DNA of 64,000 nucleotides, taken from Haladaptatus caseinilyticus (GTDB lineage: Archaea; Halobacteriota; Halobacteria; Halobacteriales; Haladaptataceae). The translations under genes and the position numbers were made by a program. The stretch's first letter is position 1. Each line of letters starts with the position of its first letter. Positions 8,721-17,564 of this stretch are shown here, piece after piece. The notes under the pieces are model-generated. The model was not told the DNA's origin. It searched no databases and worked only from the letters and a program-made list of their open reading frames with translations. The stretch lies in assembly GCF_026248685.1 (NCBI RefSeq), contig NZ_CP111036.1, positions 2,294,001 through 2,358,000 on the forward strand. Reading direction: 5' to 3'.

Positions 8721-10082
8721 CTACTTTTTCGTCGCGGAAACGGCCGACGTAACGAGGTCCTTCGCCTCGGCGACCAGTCCGTCCACGTCCTCGCTCTCGG
8801 CGTAAATTCTGACGTACGGTTCCGTTCCACTGGGTCGAACGAGGACCCACGAACCGTCAGCAAGCTCAGCCCGAACGCCGTGTTCGGTCTGCACGTTCGC
8901 TTCCGGAAATCGTTCGGGAACGGTCGTTTTCAACCGTTCCATCGTCCCGACCTTCGCGGCGTCGGGACAGTCGATGCTTACCTTTCGGTACGGTCGCTCG
9001 CTCACCTCGGCCCTGAGCGCCTCGATACCGCCGGCGTCGCCGACGAGTCGGGCGAGAACCGCTGCGCTTGCGACACCGTCGATCCATCCGCCGAACTGGG
9101 TGTGGATGTGCTTCCACGGTTCGGCGGCGAAGACGACTTCGGTATCGTCGCTACCGTCCTCGAGTGCCGATGCGATACCCTCGTGAAGCGCGCCGAGGCG
9201 TACGCGCTCGACGCGTCCACCTGCATCCCGAACGCGTTCATCGATCCTCGCGGAGGCGTTCGGCGTCGTCACGACGACTGGGTCGATGGCGTCGCTTTCC
9301 CTCGTGTAATGCTCCGCGAGGACGGCGACGACCGTATCCTCGTGGACGATATCGCCGTCACCGTTGACGAGAACGAGTCGGTCCGCGTCGCCGTCGTGGG
9401 CGAGTCCGAAGGCGAAATCCCCGTCCGCGGTAAACGAGCGCAGGTCCGTCAACGTCTCCGGCGTCGGCTTGCTCGGCCGACCGGGGAAATGTCCATCCAC
9501 GTTCGCGTTGAGCGTAACGACTCGTGCACCGAGTGCCCGAAGAACTTGCGGAGTTGCGACGCTCCCCATTCCGTTTCCACAGTCCACCGCGATGCGAACT
9601 CCATCGAGGGGTGCGCCGTACTCTCTGGCGTATTCGATGACTGCATCCCGATAGCTGTCGAGGACATCCACGTGCGTACTGTCGCCCCACTCGTCCCACG
9701 GGAGGGGCGGCGTTTCGTCTTCGACACCCGCATCGACTCCCCGCTCGGCGTCACGGTCGTACTCCTGTCCGTCGTCGAACAGTTTGATACCGTTGTCAGT
9801 TGGTGGGTTGTGACTCGCTGTGAGCATGACGCCGTTTCGCCCCTGTGAAGCGAACGCCAAAGTGGGGGTCGGAAGTTGTCCCGCCCGGCGAACGTCCGCA
9901 CCGGCGCTCTCCAGTCCAGCCTCCATCGCCGCGGCGAGTGCGGCACCAGTTTCGCGCCCATCGCGGGCAACTACGAACGTTTCGCCCGGTCCGCCCGCGG
10001 ACCGCCCGACAGCGAGCGCGAGTTCGGGCGTCACGCGCGAGACGACGTTGCCGCGGATTCCCGCGGTTCCGAACAGGTTCAT
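8721..10082 (-). CDS. glmM: Phosphoglucosamine/phosphohexose mutase (GlmM-like)
   Basis: A 453-residue alpha-D-phosphohexomutase that interconverts hexose-6- and hexose-1-phosphates; the GlmM-like role would be glucosamine-phosphate for nucleotide sugars. All four domain signatures are visible: the phosphoserine loop TASHNP (Ser90), the metal loop DGDADR (about 233-238), the sugar loop AEPWKH (about 325), and the phosphate loop RPSGTEP near the C-terminus. Exact substrate (glucosamine, glucose or mannose) cannot be read from sequence. Transcribed alone on the minus strand, 89 nt upstream of the nucleoside transporter's first gene. Confidence 0.85.
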   Translation of the reverse strand: MNLFGTAGIRGNVVSRVTPELALAVGRSAGGPGETFVVARDGRETGAALAAAMEAGLESAGADVRRAGQLPTPTLAFASQGRNGVMLTASHNPPTDNGIKLFDDGQEYDRDAERGVDAGVEDETPPLPWDEWGDSTHVDVLDSYRDAVIEYAREYGAPLDGVRIAVDCGNGMGSVATPQVLRALGARVVTLNANVDGHFPGRPSKPTPETLTDLRSFTADGDFAFGLAHDGDADRLVLVNGDGDIVHEDTVVAVLAEHYTRESDAIDPVVVTTPNASARIDERVRDAGGRVERVRLGALHEGIASALEDGSDDTEVVFAAEPWKHIHTQFGGWIDGVASAAVLARLVGDAGGIEALRAEVSERPYRKVSIDCPDAAKVGTMERLKTTVPERFPEANVQTEHGVRAELADGSWVLVRPSGTEPYVRIYAESEDVDGLVAEAKDLVTSAVSATKK

Positions 10083-10173
10083 ACGAGGGGATTTGCTCGC
10101 GGCTACTTAGGTCCCCTCGATTTTCATCTCCCGCTCCAGTAACGATATGCATCCCTCCGTCGTAGTGGTTGAC

Positions 10174-10305
10174 ATGAACGTACCAAAGCTGACGACGCCA
10201 CGGGGAGTGTTCGACTATATTCTCGGACTTATCATCGTTCTCGCTGCTCTCGCCGGGTTGTACATCGTCGCGGTTGCCGCTGGCGTCATCGCTCCGTGGT
10301 TTTGA
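10174..10305 (+). CDS. Small single-pass membrane protein (43 aa)
   Basis: A short ORF, MNVPKLTTPRG then one long hydrophobic helix (about residues 15-40) ending in PWF. An in-frame ATG at 10147 would add nine residues, but a short polar N-terminus ahead of the helix looks more natural at 10174. It stands alone between two minus-strand genes. I do not recognise a named family, though similar tiny one-helix proteins are common in haloarchaea. Function unknown. Confidence 0.6.
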   Translation: MNVPKLTTPRGVFDYILGLIIVLAALAGLYIVAVAAGVIAPWF

Positions 10306-10348
10306 AACCATAAAACCGGGACATCGGCCAGTTGGTCGCAGTAGCGGG

Positions 10349-10822
10349 TTACAGTTCGACGCCGCTCGGGATGAGACTGTGCTGTCGGAGAAGATTTCCT
10401 TCGCGGTTATAGACGAGGAACGTGCTCTTGTCGTACTCGACTTCGTGGTCGCCGTTGATGGCGATATCGACGTGATATCGGCCATCCGATTCGTCGGTTT
10501 CGTCCCCGTACGCGCGGGCAGCTCGGATGAATTTCAGCACGTTCTCGGCATCCTGGTTGAGTTCGAGGATGAAATCCCCGGTCGTCCGGTCCGTCACGCT
10601 CACCACGCCCGTCGCGTCGGCGTCGTCCAGGCTGGCCTGTAAACGGAACGTTACGTCCGTTTCGTCCGCTTCGAGTAGTTCTCCATCGAGACCTGTGAGG
10701 CGCTCGCGGAGCGTCGATGACGGCCCCTCGAAATCGATGATTACCGTCGGCTTACGGGGTGTTCCGTCCGTATCAACCCAATCGATATTTTCGACGTCCA
10801 GTGTGAAGTAGTCGCGCCTCAT
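10349..10822 (-). CDS. DUF5793-like haloarchaeal protein
   Basis: A 157-residue acidic soluble protein beginning MRRDYFTLDVEN, which resembles the haloarchaeal DUF5793 family. The open frame extends 37 codons further upstream, but that stretch is Arg/Cys-rich and lacks the acidic bias of the rest, so I start at 10822. No catalytic motif or membrane segment is visible; the sequence alternates acidic beta-like stretches. It is monocistronic. Function unknown. Confidence 0.75.
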   Translation of the reverse strand: MRRDYFTLDVENIDWVDTDGTPRKPTVIIDFEGPSSTLRERLTGLDGELLEADETDVTFRLQASLDDADATGVVSVTDRTTGDFILELNQDAENVLKFIRAARAYGDETDESDGRYHVDIAINGDHEVEYDKSTFLVYNREGNLLRQHSLIPSGVEL

Positions 10823-11072
10823 TCCGTACGCTCGCCTACGTTCTCGCGTCTCATGAACGTAACGCCATGCGACGGTACGGCACGTGACCATTTCCCGAAC
10901 GGTTGCACTGCAAACTGACGACTGATGAACCAATATCGATAGTACCGGTACTCGGCCATCGTTTTAAGTACTCCCGCTCCGATGACCGTGACGAAACAAA
11001 CGTATCACTTTACCGATGATGAAAAATCAATTGCCTTCTCCGGGAACGTCGTATAGCGGACACTGAGATAAC

Positions 11073-12707
11073 ATGTCCGAAATGGAGATTATGGGACTAA
11101 TCGAGCGCGTCCGAGAGTTCCGGCGAACGATTCGCCGTGCCGCCGAGATGATTCAGGGTTCGACGCTGTCGGTTGGCGAGTACAGCCCCGATGTACACGG
11201 GTCGCTGATCACGTACACCGGGGTACCGGGCTATCAGGAAATTGACCGTTACTGGGTGAACGCACCGTTCGCGTTCGTTTCGATCAACCACGACCCACAA
11301 GCCAACGAGAACCTGTATTACGTGGTCGAACCGGAGTTGAACGAGTTCGAGGCTGAACTACTCGACCGGCTCTTTTCGGATTTGCGCGAATCGCTCATCT
11401 ATCGTCGGGAGATGGGCGGTAAGACGGCTGAGGGCGTTCTTCGCGACGAGCTCCGCGAACTTCTAGCGGTGTACGGTGTCGAGGTCGGGGAAGCCACGTT
11501 TTACCGCCTCTTTTACTATCTCTTCCGCGCGTTTCGCGGATTCGGTAGACTCGACCCCCTCATGCACGATCCACATATCGAGGATATCTCCTGTGACGGG
11601 TATGACCTACCGCTGTTCGTCTATCACGACGAGTACAACGACATCGAATCGAACGTCGTCTACGCCGAGGGCGAACTCGACAGCCTGGTCGTTCGTCTCG
11701 CCCAACAGTCCGGACAGCACGTCAGCGTCGGCGAACCCGTCGTGGAGGCCACTCTGCCCGACGGCAGCCGTGCCGAACACGCGCTCGGCGAAGAGGTCAC
11801 GCCGCGCGGGTCGGCGTTTACCATTCGAAAATACGCCGACGACCCGTTCACTCCCGTTGATTTGGTGAACAATGGCACGTTTTCGCTCGACCAGATGGCG
11901 TACCTCTGGTTGGCCATCGAAAACAACAAATCGCTCATTTTTGCGGGCGGGACTGCCTCCGGGAAGACCACCTCGATGAACGCGATTTCGATGTTCATTC
12001 CGCCACGTTCCAAGGTTCTTACCATCGAGGATACGCGGGAGTTGACCCTCTATCACGACAACTGGCTTTCGTCAGTGACCCGCGACAGATTGGACGACGG
12101 GGCAGATATCACGATGTATGACCTGCTTCGCTCCGCCCTTCGTCACCGGCCCGAATACATCGCGGTGGGTGAGGTTCGTGGACAGGAAGCGATGACGCTG
12201 TTTCAGGCGATGAACACCGGTCACACGACCTACTCCACGATGCACGCGGACAGCGTCCAGACCGTCATCAATCGCCTCGAAAACGAACCCATCAACGTAC
12301 CGCGAGCAATGATTCAGTCGCTCGATATCCTCTCCATTCAGACGCTCACCTACGTCGATGAGGAGCGCGTTCGTCGAAACCGAACCCTCGCCGAAATCAA
12401 CGGAATCGACCAGCGCACCGGCGACTTGGACTACTCGACCGCATTTTCGTGGGATGCCGCGACCGACACCGTCCACAACCGCGACAGCAACGTTCTCGTC
12501 GAAATTCAGGAAAATCACGGCTGGTCACGCTCCGAACTGCTCTCCGAACTGCGCGACAGAAAGCTCGTCCTCCAGTATCTCCGCGAGAACGACGTGACCG
12601 ACTACCGCCGATTCACCGCGATGGTAAACGAGTATTACGCGGCCCCCCAACGAGTGGTCGAGAAAGTCGAACGGAACGTCGAGGGACGGGTTTCGGAGTT
12701 CGATTGA
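11073..12707 (+). CDS. Type II/IV secretion ATPase (archaeal pilus assembly, FlaI/PilB-like)
   Basis: A 544-residue hexameric ATPase of the TadA/VirB11/FlaI group that drives assembly of archaeal type IV pilus-like filaments. Walker A is GGTASGKTT (Lys298); an Asp-box (TIEDTREL), a Walker B-like GEVRGQEA and a His-box (NTGHTTYSTMHAD) follow in the usual order. The N-terminal 250 residues form the sensing domain. The stop codon overlaps the start of the membrane partner gene (TGATG), so the two are translated together. No prepilin gene is seen in the vicinity. Confidence 0.92.
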   Translation: MSEMEIMGLIERVREFRRTIRRAAEMIQGSTLSVGEYSPDVHGSLITYTGVPGYQEIDRYWVNAPFAFVSINHDPQANENLYYVVEPELNEFEAELLDRLFSDLRESLIYRREMGGKTAEGVLRDELRELLAVYGVEVGEATFYRLFYYLFRAFRGFGRLDPLMHDPHIEDISCDGYDLPLFVYHDEYNDIESNVVYAEGELDSLVVRLAQQSGQHVSVGEPVVEATLPDGSRAEHALGEEVTPRGSAFTIRKYADDPFTPVDLVNNGTFSLDQMAYLWLAIENNKSLIFAGGTASGKTTSMNAISMFIPPRSKVLTIEDTRELTLYHDNWLSSVTRDRLDDGADITMYDLLRSALRHRPEYIAVGEVRGQEAMTLFQAMNTGHTTYSTMHADSVQTVINRLENEPINVPRAMIQSLDILSIQTLTYVDEERVRRNRTLAEINGIDQRTGDLDYSTAFSWDAATDTVHNRDSNVLVEIQENHGWSRSELLSELRDRKLVLQYLRENDVTDYRRFTAMVNEYYAAPQRVVEKVERNVEGRVSEFD

Positions 12708-14800
12708 TGGGACTGCTCAACTTCGTTCCGCTCGTTTTTGCACTGCTCTTGCTCGCACCCGTCGCGTCGTCACCCGTCAGTCGGACAGCATACCGGAGCG
12801 TCACCCGATTCTCGCTCAAGACGTTCGGAACCTACGTCCGGGAGAGCGGTCGGCGACGCTCGAAACGGTCGGAGATTCTACGGTCTGCTCACGTCGGCGA
12901 AACCTATCGGCTGTACGCGTCGAAGACATGGGTATATTCGGCACTGGCGGCGGTATCCGGAAGCATCATCGGCGTCTATCTCGTCGGATTGCTGTTGGCC
13001 GTACTTTCGGTATCTCCCGAAGCAGTTCGTGAATCGCTTCCCGCACGGTTAGCATTTCTCACGGATCTCTTCTCGGTTCCCCAACTGACGCTTGGGGAAC
13101 TGTTCGTGTTGCTGTTGTTCAGCAGTGCGACGGTCGGTCTGCTCGGTGGCGTCACGACGTACTGGCTTCGCTGGGAAACGCCGTCTCACCGCGGCCGTGC
13201 CCGTGCCCGACAGATCGACGCGAGTCTCGCACGCACTGTCGCGTTTATCTACGCCCTCTCTCGGAGCGGAATGGCGTTTCCGGAAATCATGCGGACTTTG
13301 GCACGAAACCGGGACGTATACGGCGAAACCGCGGAAGAAATCGCGGTCGGCGTGAAAGCGATGGACCTGTTCGGCCTCGACATGCTGACTGCGATCCGAC
13401 AGATGGCACGCCAGTCGCCGAGCGAGAAGTTCGAGGAGTTCGGCGACAACTTGGCGAGCGTTCTCCAAAGCGGCCAGAGCCTCCCATCCTATCTCCACGA
13501 CCAGTACGAACGCTACCAAAAGGACGCGAAAGTCCAACAGGAGGCGTTTTTGGAACTGCTGGCGACGTTGGCGGAGGGGTACGTCTCCTTGTTCGTGGTC
13601 GGTCCGCTTCTCCTCATTACCATCCTCGTCGTCATCGGTCTGATGGGCGTTACGGACACACGTACGATTCTTCACGTGATGGCGTATCTGGTCATCCCGC
13701 TCGGTAACGCGGGGTTCGTCGTCTATCTGGACAGCATCACCGAATCGCTCCGTGTGGACAAAGAAACGAGGGAACTGCTCGACTCGACTCGGTTCGACGT
13801 TCGGCGGGCGAACGACCCGGATGCCGGGCGTGCCGTCAGCGACGGGGGAGTTTCGACCCCTAACGTCGAGCGGCTGAGGGCGTTTGACCGGTTCGAAGGC
13901 GTTCGAAACGCACTGTCCGACCCGTTTCGGGTCGTCCGCGAAAAGCCGGAGACCATCCTCTTCGTGACGATGCCGCTCGCAGTTCTCTCGGTACTCGTTC
14001 GCCTCGGATCCGATATCGCGACCGGAACGGTCACGCTTGCGTCCGCGGACGACGTGGTGGTACAGGCTGCCCTGTGTGTCTTGGCGACGTTCGCCGTCGT
14101 CCAGGAGAGGAATCGACGCCGACTGTCGGCGATCGAGGCCGCGATACCCGACCTGCTCGACCGACTCGCCAGCGTCAACGAGGCGGGGATGACCGTCGTC
14201 GAGAGCTTTCGCCGAGTCGCTGACAGCGACCACGGTGTGCTGAACGTGGAACTTCAACGCGTGTGGCGCGACATCGAATGGGGAACCGATACCGCGATTG
14301 CGCTCCGACGGTTCGAAAATCGAGTCGATACACCCACAGTTACGCGTGTCGTGACGCTCGTGACGAACGCGATGCACGCCAGCGGGGATGTCGGCCGCGT
14401 TCTCCGAATCGCGGCCGACGACGCACAGGCGTCCCGCCGACTGAAGCGACAACGCGCACAGGAGATGATGACGTATCTCATCATTATCTACCTCTCGTTC
14501 TTCGTCTTCCTCGTCATCATCGGGTCGTTGAACAGCATTCTCGTTCCCGCGCTGGAAAACCTCCCCGGAGCGAGCGCGCACGATGGGGCTTCGACGGGCG
14601 GGAGCCTCGGAGGTCTCGGCACCCTCGAATCGGTCGATATCGACGCCTACACGCTGGTGTTTTTCCACACCGCGTTGATGCAGGCCGTCTGCTCGGGATT
14701 CGTCGCGGGGAAAATGGGTGAAGGCAAGACGAGAGACGGAGCGAAACACGCGACGGCCATGCTCGCCATCGCATATCTAGTCTTTCTCCTGCTGCCGTAG
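12707..14800 (+). CDS. Type II secretion F-like membrane protein (FlaJ/TadC type)
   Basis: A 697-residue polytopic membrane protein with two T2SSF repeats (about 160-330 and 520-650), each flanked by hydrophobic helices; it is the platform partner of the ATPase encoded just upstream. The start at 12707 (MGLLNFVPL) overlaps the ATPase stop as TGATG; earlier in-frame Mets would lie deep inside the ATPase gene. The double T2SSF architecture is typical of haloarchaeal PilC proteins. The pilin substrate is unknown. Confidence 0.9.
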   Translation: MGLLNFVPLVFALLLLAPVASSPVSRTAYRSVTRFSLKTFGTYVRESGRRRSKRSEILRSAHVGETYRLYASKTWVYSALAAVSGSIIGVYLVGLLLAVLSVSPEAVRESLPARLAFLTDLFSVPQLTLGELFVLLLFSSATVGLLGGVTTYWLRWETPSHRGRARARQIDASLARTVAFIYALSRSGMAFPEIMRTLARNRDVYGETAEEIAVGVKAMDLFGLDMLTAIRQMARQSPSEKFEEFGDNLASVLQSGQSLPSYLHDQYERYQKDAKVQQEAFLELLATLAEGYVSLFVVGPLLLITILVVIGLMGVTDTRTILHVMAYLVIPLGNAGFVVYLDSITESLRVDKETRELLDSTRFDVRRANDPDAGRAVSDGGVSTPNVERLRAFDRFEGVRNALSDPFRVVREKPETILFVTMPLAVLSVLVRLGSDIATGTVTLASADDVVVQAALCVLATFAVVQERNRRRLSAIEAAIPDLLDRLASVNEAGMTVVESFRRVADSDHGVLNVELQRVWRDIEWGTDTAIALRRFENRVDTPTVTRVVTLVTNAMHASGDVGRVLRIAADDAQASRRLKRQRAQEMMTYLIIIYLSFFVFLVIIGSLNSILVPALENLPGASAHDGASTGGSLGGLGTLESVDIDAYTLVFFHTALMQAVCSGFVAGKMGEGKTRDGAKHATAMLAIAYLVFLLLP

Positions 14801-14851
14801 GTCGGAGTTCGTTCCCGCAGGACATTTCCCTCCCGGCGCGAGAGTTCGGAT

Positions 14852-15493
14852 ATGGAGCCAAACAGGGGTGACGTGCAGGCCACCTACGATCGAATCGCGG
14901 CGCATTTCGCCAAAACGCGGGAGTACGCATGGCCCGAAGTCGAATCGTTCCTCCACGGACGGAACGCCGACACCGCGCTCGACCTCGGTTGTGGCAACGG
15001 ACGGCACGCGGAACTGCTGACCTCGCACGCGGAGCGCGTCGTCGGCGCGGACGTGAGCGCGGGCTTGCTGGCGGAAGCCAGCGCCCGCGCTCGGGACCGG
15101 AACTTCGACGTCGAACTCGTCCAGTGTGATGCGGCACGGATTCCGCTATCAGCGAACAGTATCGACCTTGCGGTGTACGTCGCCACGCTTCACCACCTCC
15201 CGACTCGTGATGCACGCATCGATAGTTTGGACGAACTGGCGCGGGTACTCTCCCCCGACGGAACCGCACTGATCAGCGCGTGGAGCACGGCACACGATAA
15301 GTTCGATCAAGAGGATGCTTTCGACACGACAGTCGATTGGACGCTCCCGGGCGGCGAGACGGTTCCGAGATTCTACCACATCTACTCGCCCGAGGAGTTC
15401 CGCGAGGACGTCGCCGAAAGCGCGCTCGTTCCCGACGACGTGTCGATTTCGAGCGGCAACTGCTATGCCGTGGTTCGTGGACGGAAACAGTAA
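14852..15493 (+). CDS. Trm9/ALKBH8-like tRNA wobble-uridine methyltransferase
   Basis: A 213-residue class I SAM-dependent methyltransferase. The N-terminal segment HFAKTREYAWPEVESFL resembles the Trm9/ABH8 signature; motif I is LDLGCGNG (43-50), and RFYHIYSPEEF recalls the Trm9 region near the substrate site. Eukaryotic Trm9 with Trm112 esterifies carboxymethyl-uridine at the wobble position of tRNAs such as Gly(UCC). The gene ends 34 nt before a tRNA-Gly with exactly that anticodon. The Trm9 call rests on motif resemblance; a generic SAM methyltransferase is the alternative. Confidence 0.7.
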   Translation: MEPNRGDVQATYDRIAAHFAKTREYAWPEVESFLHGRNADTALDLGCGNGRHAELLTSHAERVVGADVSAGLLAEASARARDRNFDVELVQCDAARIPLSANSIDLAVYVATLHHLPTRDARIDSLDELARVLSPDGTALISAWSTAHDKFDQEDAFDTTVDWTLPGGETVPRFYHIYSPEEFREDVAESALVPDDVSISSGNCYAVVRGRKQ

Positions 15494-15497
15494 CACC

Positions 15498-15505
15498 CTT
15501 AAACC
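15498..15505 (+). promoter_or_regulatory. TATA-like box for tRNA-Gly
   Basis: CTTAAACC lies about 27 nt upstream of the tRNA 5' end, the usual archaeal TATA spacing. It overlaps the region just after the stop of the methyltransferase gene. Confidence 0.5.
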
Positions 15506-15527
15506 GGGATGCACAATTCGGTAATGC

Positions 15528-15598
15528 GCACCGGTGGTCTAGTGGTAGGACCTGAGCCTTCCAAGCTCATGGCACGGGTTCAAGTCCCGTCCGGTGCA
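15528..15598 (+). tRNA. tRNA-Gly (anticodon TCC)
   Basis: A 71-nt cloverleaf: acceptor GCACCGG pairs with CCGGTGC, discriminator A; the D loop has AGTGGTA; the anticodon stem TGAGC/GCTCA closes the loop CTTCCAA, giving anticodon TCC; the T arm CGGG/CCCG encloses TTCAAGT. CCA is not encoded and no intron is present. It follows a Trm9-like methyltransferase gene on the same strand. Confidence 0.97.
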
Positions 15599-15674
15599 TT
15601 TTCACTTCGAAGGAATCGGTGAGCGACTGGGTTTGCGCTACTTGTTTCTTTCTCGGACACATCTAGTCGCATCG

Positions 15675-16127
15675 ATGGACGCTGACTCTATTTCGCCGGT
15701 CGGTTTCGTCGCGGCCCAACTGGCAATCGTCGTTGCGGTGATTCATCTGTCGTTGGGCGTCCTGAACTGGATTCGGTGGGCGCGTGCCGGATTCATCATT
15801 CCCCGTGACCTTCGATGGCCGGTATTCGTTCTGACAGGGTTGTTGATCGTTCTCGGCCTGTTTCTCGCCGCGGCAGGACGATACCGAAGGCCGCTGTACG
15901 CTGGCGGAATCGTTCTGATGGCCGGCTATATCTTCGGCTACTTCGCGTGGCATCTCACCGGTCACCGACCACTGCTTCTGTTCGGAGCAGGACACCTTCA
16001 CCGTGGTCCACTCCTCCCGTTTTTGATCGACCATCTCTTCGCCGGACCGGTGGAATCGCTCGCACTCGCTTCGGAGTTCGCACTGCTCGTGCTGTTGGGC
16101 TACCTGCTGGTTACAGAATTAGGCTGA
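15675..16127 (+). CDS. Haloarchaeal four-helix membrane protein, unknown function
   Basis: A 150-residue protein with four clear hydrophobic helices and short polar loops; the loop near residues 105-125 is His-rich (HLTGHR, GHLHRG). The open frame extends back into the tRNA, so I start at 15675 (MDADSISP). I do not recognise the family. It could be an uncharacterised transporter accessory or quinone-type membrane protein, but nothing in the sequence decides. Confidence 0.7.
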   Translation: MDADSISPVGFVAAQLAIVVAVIHLSLGVLNWIRWARAGFIIPRDLRWPVFVLTGLLIVLGLFLAAAGRYRRPLYAGGIVLMAGYIFGYFAWHLTGHRPLLLFGAGHLHRGPLLPFLIDHLFAGPVESLALASEFALLVLLGYLLVTELG

Positions 16128-16154
16128 AAGAACGCCAGTACCGGTGAGCCGAAC

Positions 16155-16988
16155 TCAATCCGCCTTTTTCGCTTTCACGGAGAAGGTGAACGGAACGTGT
16201 TCTTCCGCGTCAGGAACACGCCACCAACCGTCTTCGCCCTGTTCCATCGCGGGAAACTGCTGGTAGCAGGAGAACGGAAACTCGTGGACGAACTCGATTT
16301 TCAATCCCGCCGAAGCAAGCGCAGTCACGACTTCGCCGAGACCGTGTTGCCATTCCACTGCGGTCGTGTTCTCGATGTCCGCGTCCCAGTCCGCATAGGT
16401 TCCTTCCACTTCGTAGCGCGTCGCACCGTCCTCGAAGTATGAGTGCTCGATATTCGCGGTTCCGTCCGGTCGAAGGTCAGCGAAGGTCGTTCCAAGGGGG
16501 TGGATTTCCGCCATGTAGAACGTGCCGCCGGGAACGAGGGTTTCCTCGATTACGTCGGCCCAACTTTCGAGGTCGGGCAACCACGCAAGGACGCCGTAGG
16601 AGGTAAACACCACATCGAAGTCGCCATCGAGTTCGTCGGGCAGGTCATAGATGTTCGCTCGGACGAACTCGGCATCCAAGTCCGCTTCGTCGGCGAGTTC
16701 GCGGGCCATCTCGATGGCCGTCCCCGAAAAGTCAACCCCGGTTACGGTTGCTCCTTCGCGGGCCCACGACAGCGTGTCGAGTCCGAAATGGCACTGCAGG
16801 TGCAACAGGGATTGTCCACGTATTTCGCCCAGTTCATCCAGTTCCAGCGGTCGAAGGGTCGAACCGCCGTCGAGGAATCGTTCGATATCGTAGAATTCGG
16901 TGTCCGGGTGGTGTTCGGCGAGTTCGTCCCATCGGTTTCGATTCGTTCGTAGAAGGTCGTCGGTCGAAGCGATAGAGTCGTCTGACAT
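16155..16988 (-). CDS. Class I SAM-dependent methyltransferase
   Basis: A 277-residue soluble methyltransferase. The SAM region begins SLLHLQCHFGLDTL (about 59-72), followed by an acidic motif II (VTGVDFS) and a motif near VVFTSYGVLAWL. This LQCHFG form of motif I marks a group of small-molecule methyltransferases seen in many prokaryotes. Substrate unknown. The gene is monocistronic on the minus strand and convergent with the membrane protein gene upstream in coordinate. Family call is confident; specificity is not. Confidence 0.85.
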   Translation of the reverse strand: MSDDSIASTDDLLRTNRNRWDELAEHHPDTEFYDIERFLDGGSTLRPLELDELGEIRGQSLLHLQCHFGLDTLSWAREGATVTGVDFSGTAIEMARELADEADLDAEFVRANIYDLPDELDGDFDVVFTSYGVLAWLPDLESWADVIEETLVPGGTFYMAEIHPLGTTFADLRPDGTANIEHSYFEDGATRYEVEGTYADWDADIENTTAVEWQHGLGEVVTALASAGLKIEFVHEFPFSCYQQFPAMEQGEDGWWRVPDAEEHVPFTFSVKAKKAD

Positions 16989-17234
16989 ACCGCTCTATCC
17001 GTTCGAGAGCGCAAAACCGTTCGGATACGAGCGGATGAGACGTGGCTTATGTCGGTACTACGGTGCCCGCGAAATCGATGCGGTTGTCGTACAGTACCGG
17101 TCAGTCTTGCCGACTTCGGTCAAACCGCATCGCTTCGAAACAACCACACTTACCTGATTCGATTCTCGAACGACGAAGCCCTCACCCCGTGCAAATACGC
17201 CTTCGTGATCCGTTCAACTGCCTCGGTTCCGAGT

Positions 17235-17564
17235 TCAAACCAAAACACGAGCGAGCCCACCAATCGTCCCCAAAACGAGTGGAATCGCGACCATCAGAGC
17301 GGTAACCCGCCCCATTTCGAGCGCCGGGACGAACGACCCATAATATACGAGCAGTCCTGCGAAGACGAGGAGTGAAAGGACGCCGAATCCAAACCCGGCG
17401 AGAATTCCACGCTTCCAGTTTTTCGTCGGGAGGCTGACCAGCGCGCCGCCGACCAGTAGACCGGCCCAATGCATCCAAGCGATGCCGAGACCGACGGCGA
17501 CTGCGAAACCAACGGTAAGCGAGCGCAGGGTCGGGTCTGATCGAATGTCGTCGAACCGAATCAT
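17235..17564 (-). CDS. Small membrane protein coupled to penicillin acylase
   Basis: A 109-residue integral membrane protein with about three hydrophobic helices after a short acidic N-terminus (MIRFDDIRSDP). The ATG at 17564 overlaps the TGA of the penicillin acylase gene (ATGA), with GGAGG upstream, so the short start is preferred to the longer open frame. The overlap implies co-translation with the acylase, but its role is unknown; I do not recognise a named family. Confidence 0.7.
   Translation of the reverse strand: MIRFDDIRSDPTLRSLTVGFAVAVGLGIAWMHWAGLLVGGALVSLPTKNWKRGILAGFGFGVLSLLVFAGLLVYYGSFVPALEMGRVTALMVAIPLVLGTIGGLARVLV

Noticed and set aside
13049-14749. Long antisense open frame opposite the TadC-like gene, and similar long frames opposite or shifted to many genes (831-1988 +, 17651-19261 +, 19526-21214 +, 31348-32409 +, 32213-33631 +).
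   Set aside because: They are Arg/Ser/Pro-rich, lack the acidic halophilic bias and lie exactly opposite well-supported genes; they are GC-driven shadows.
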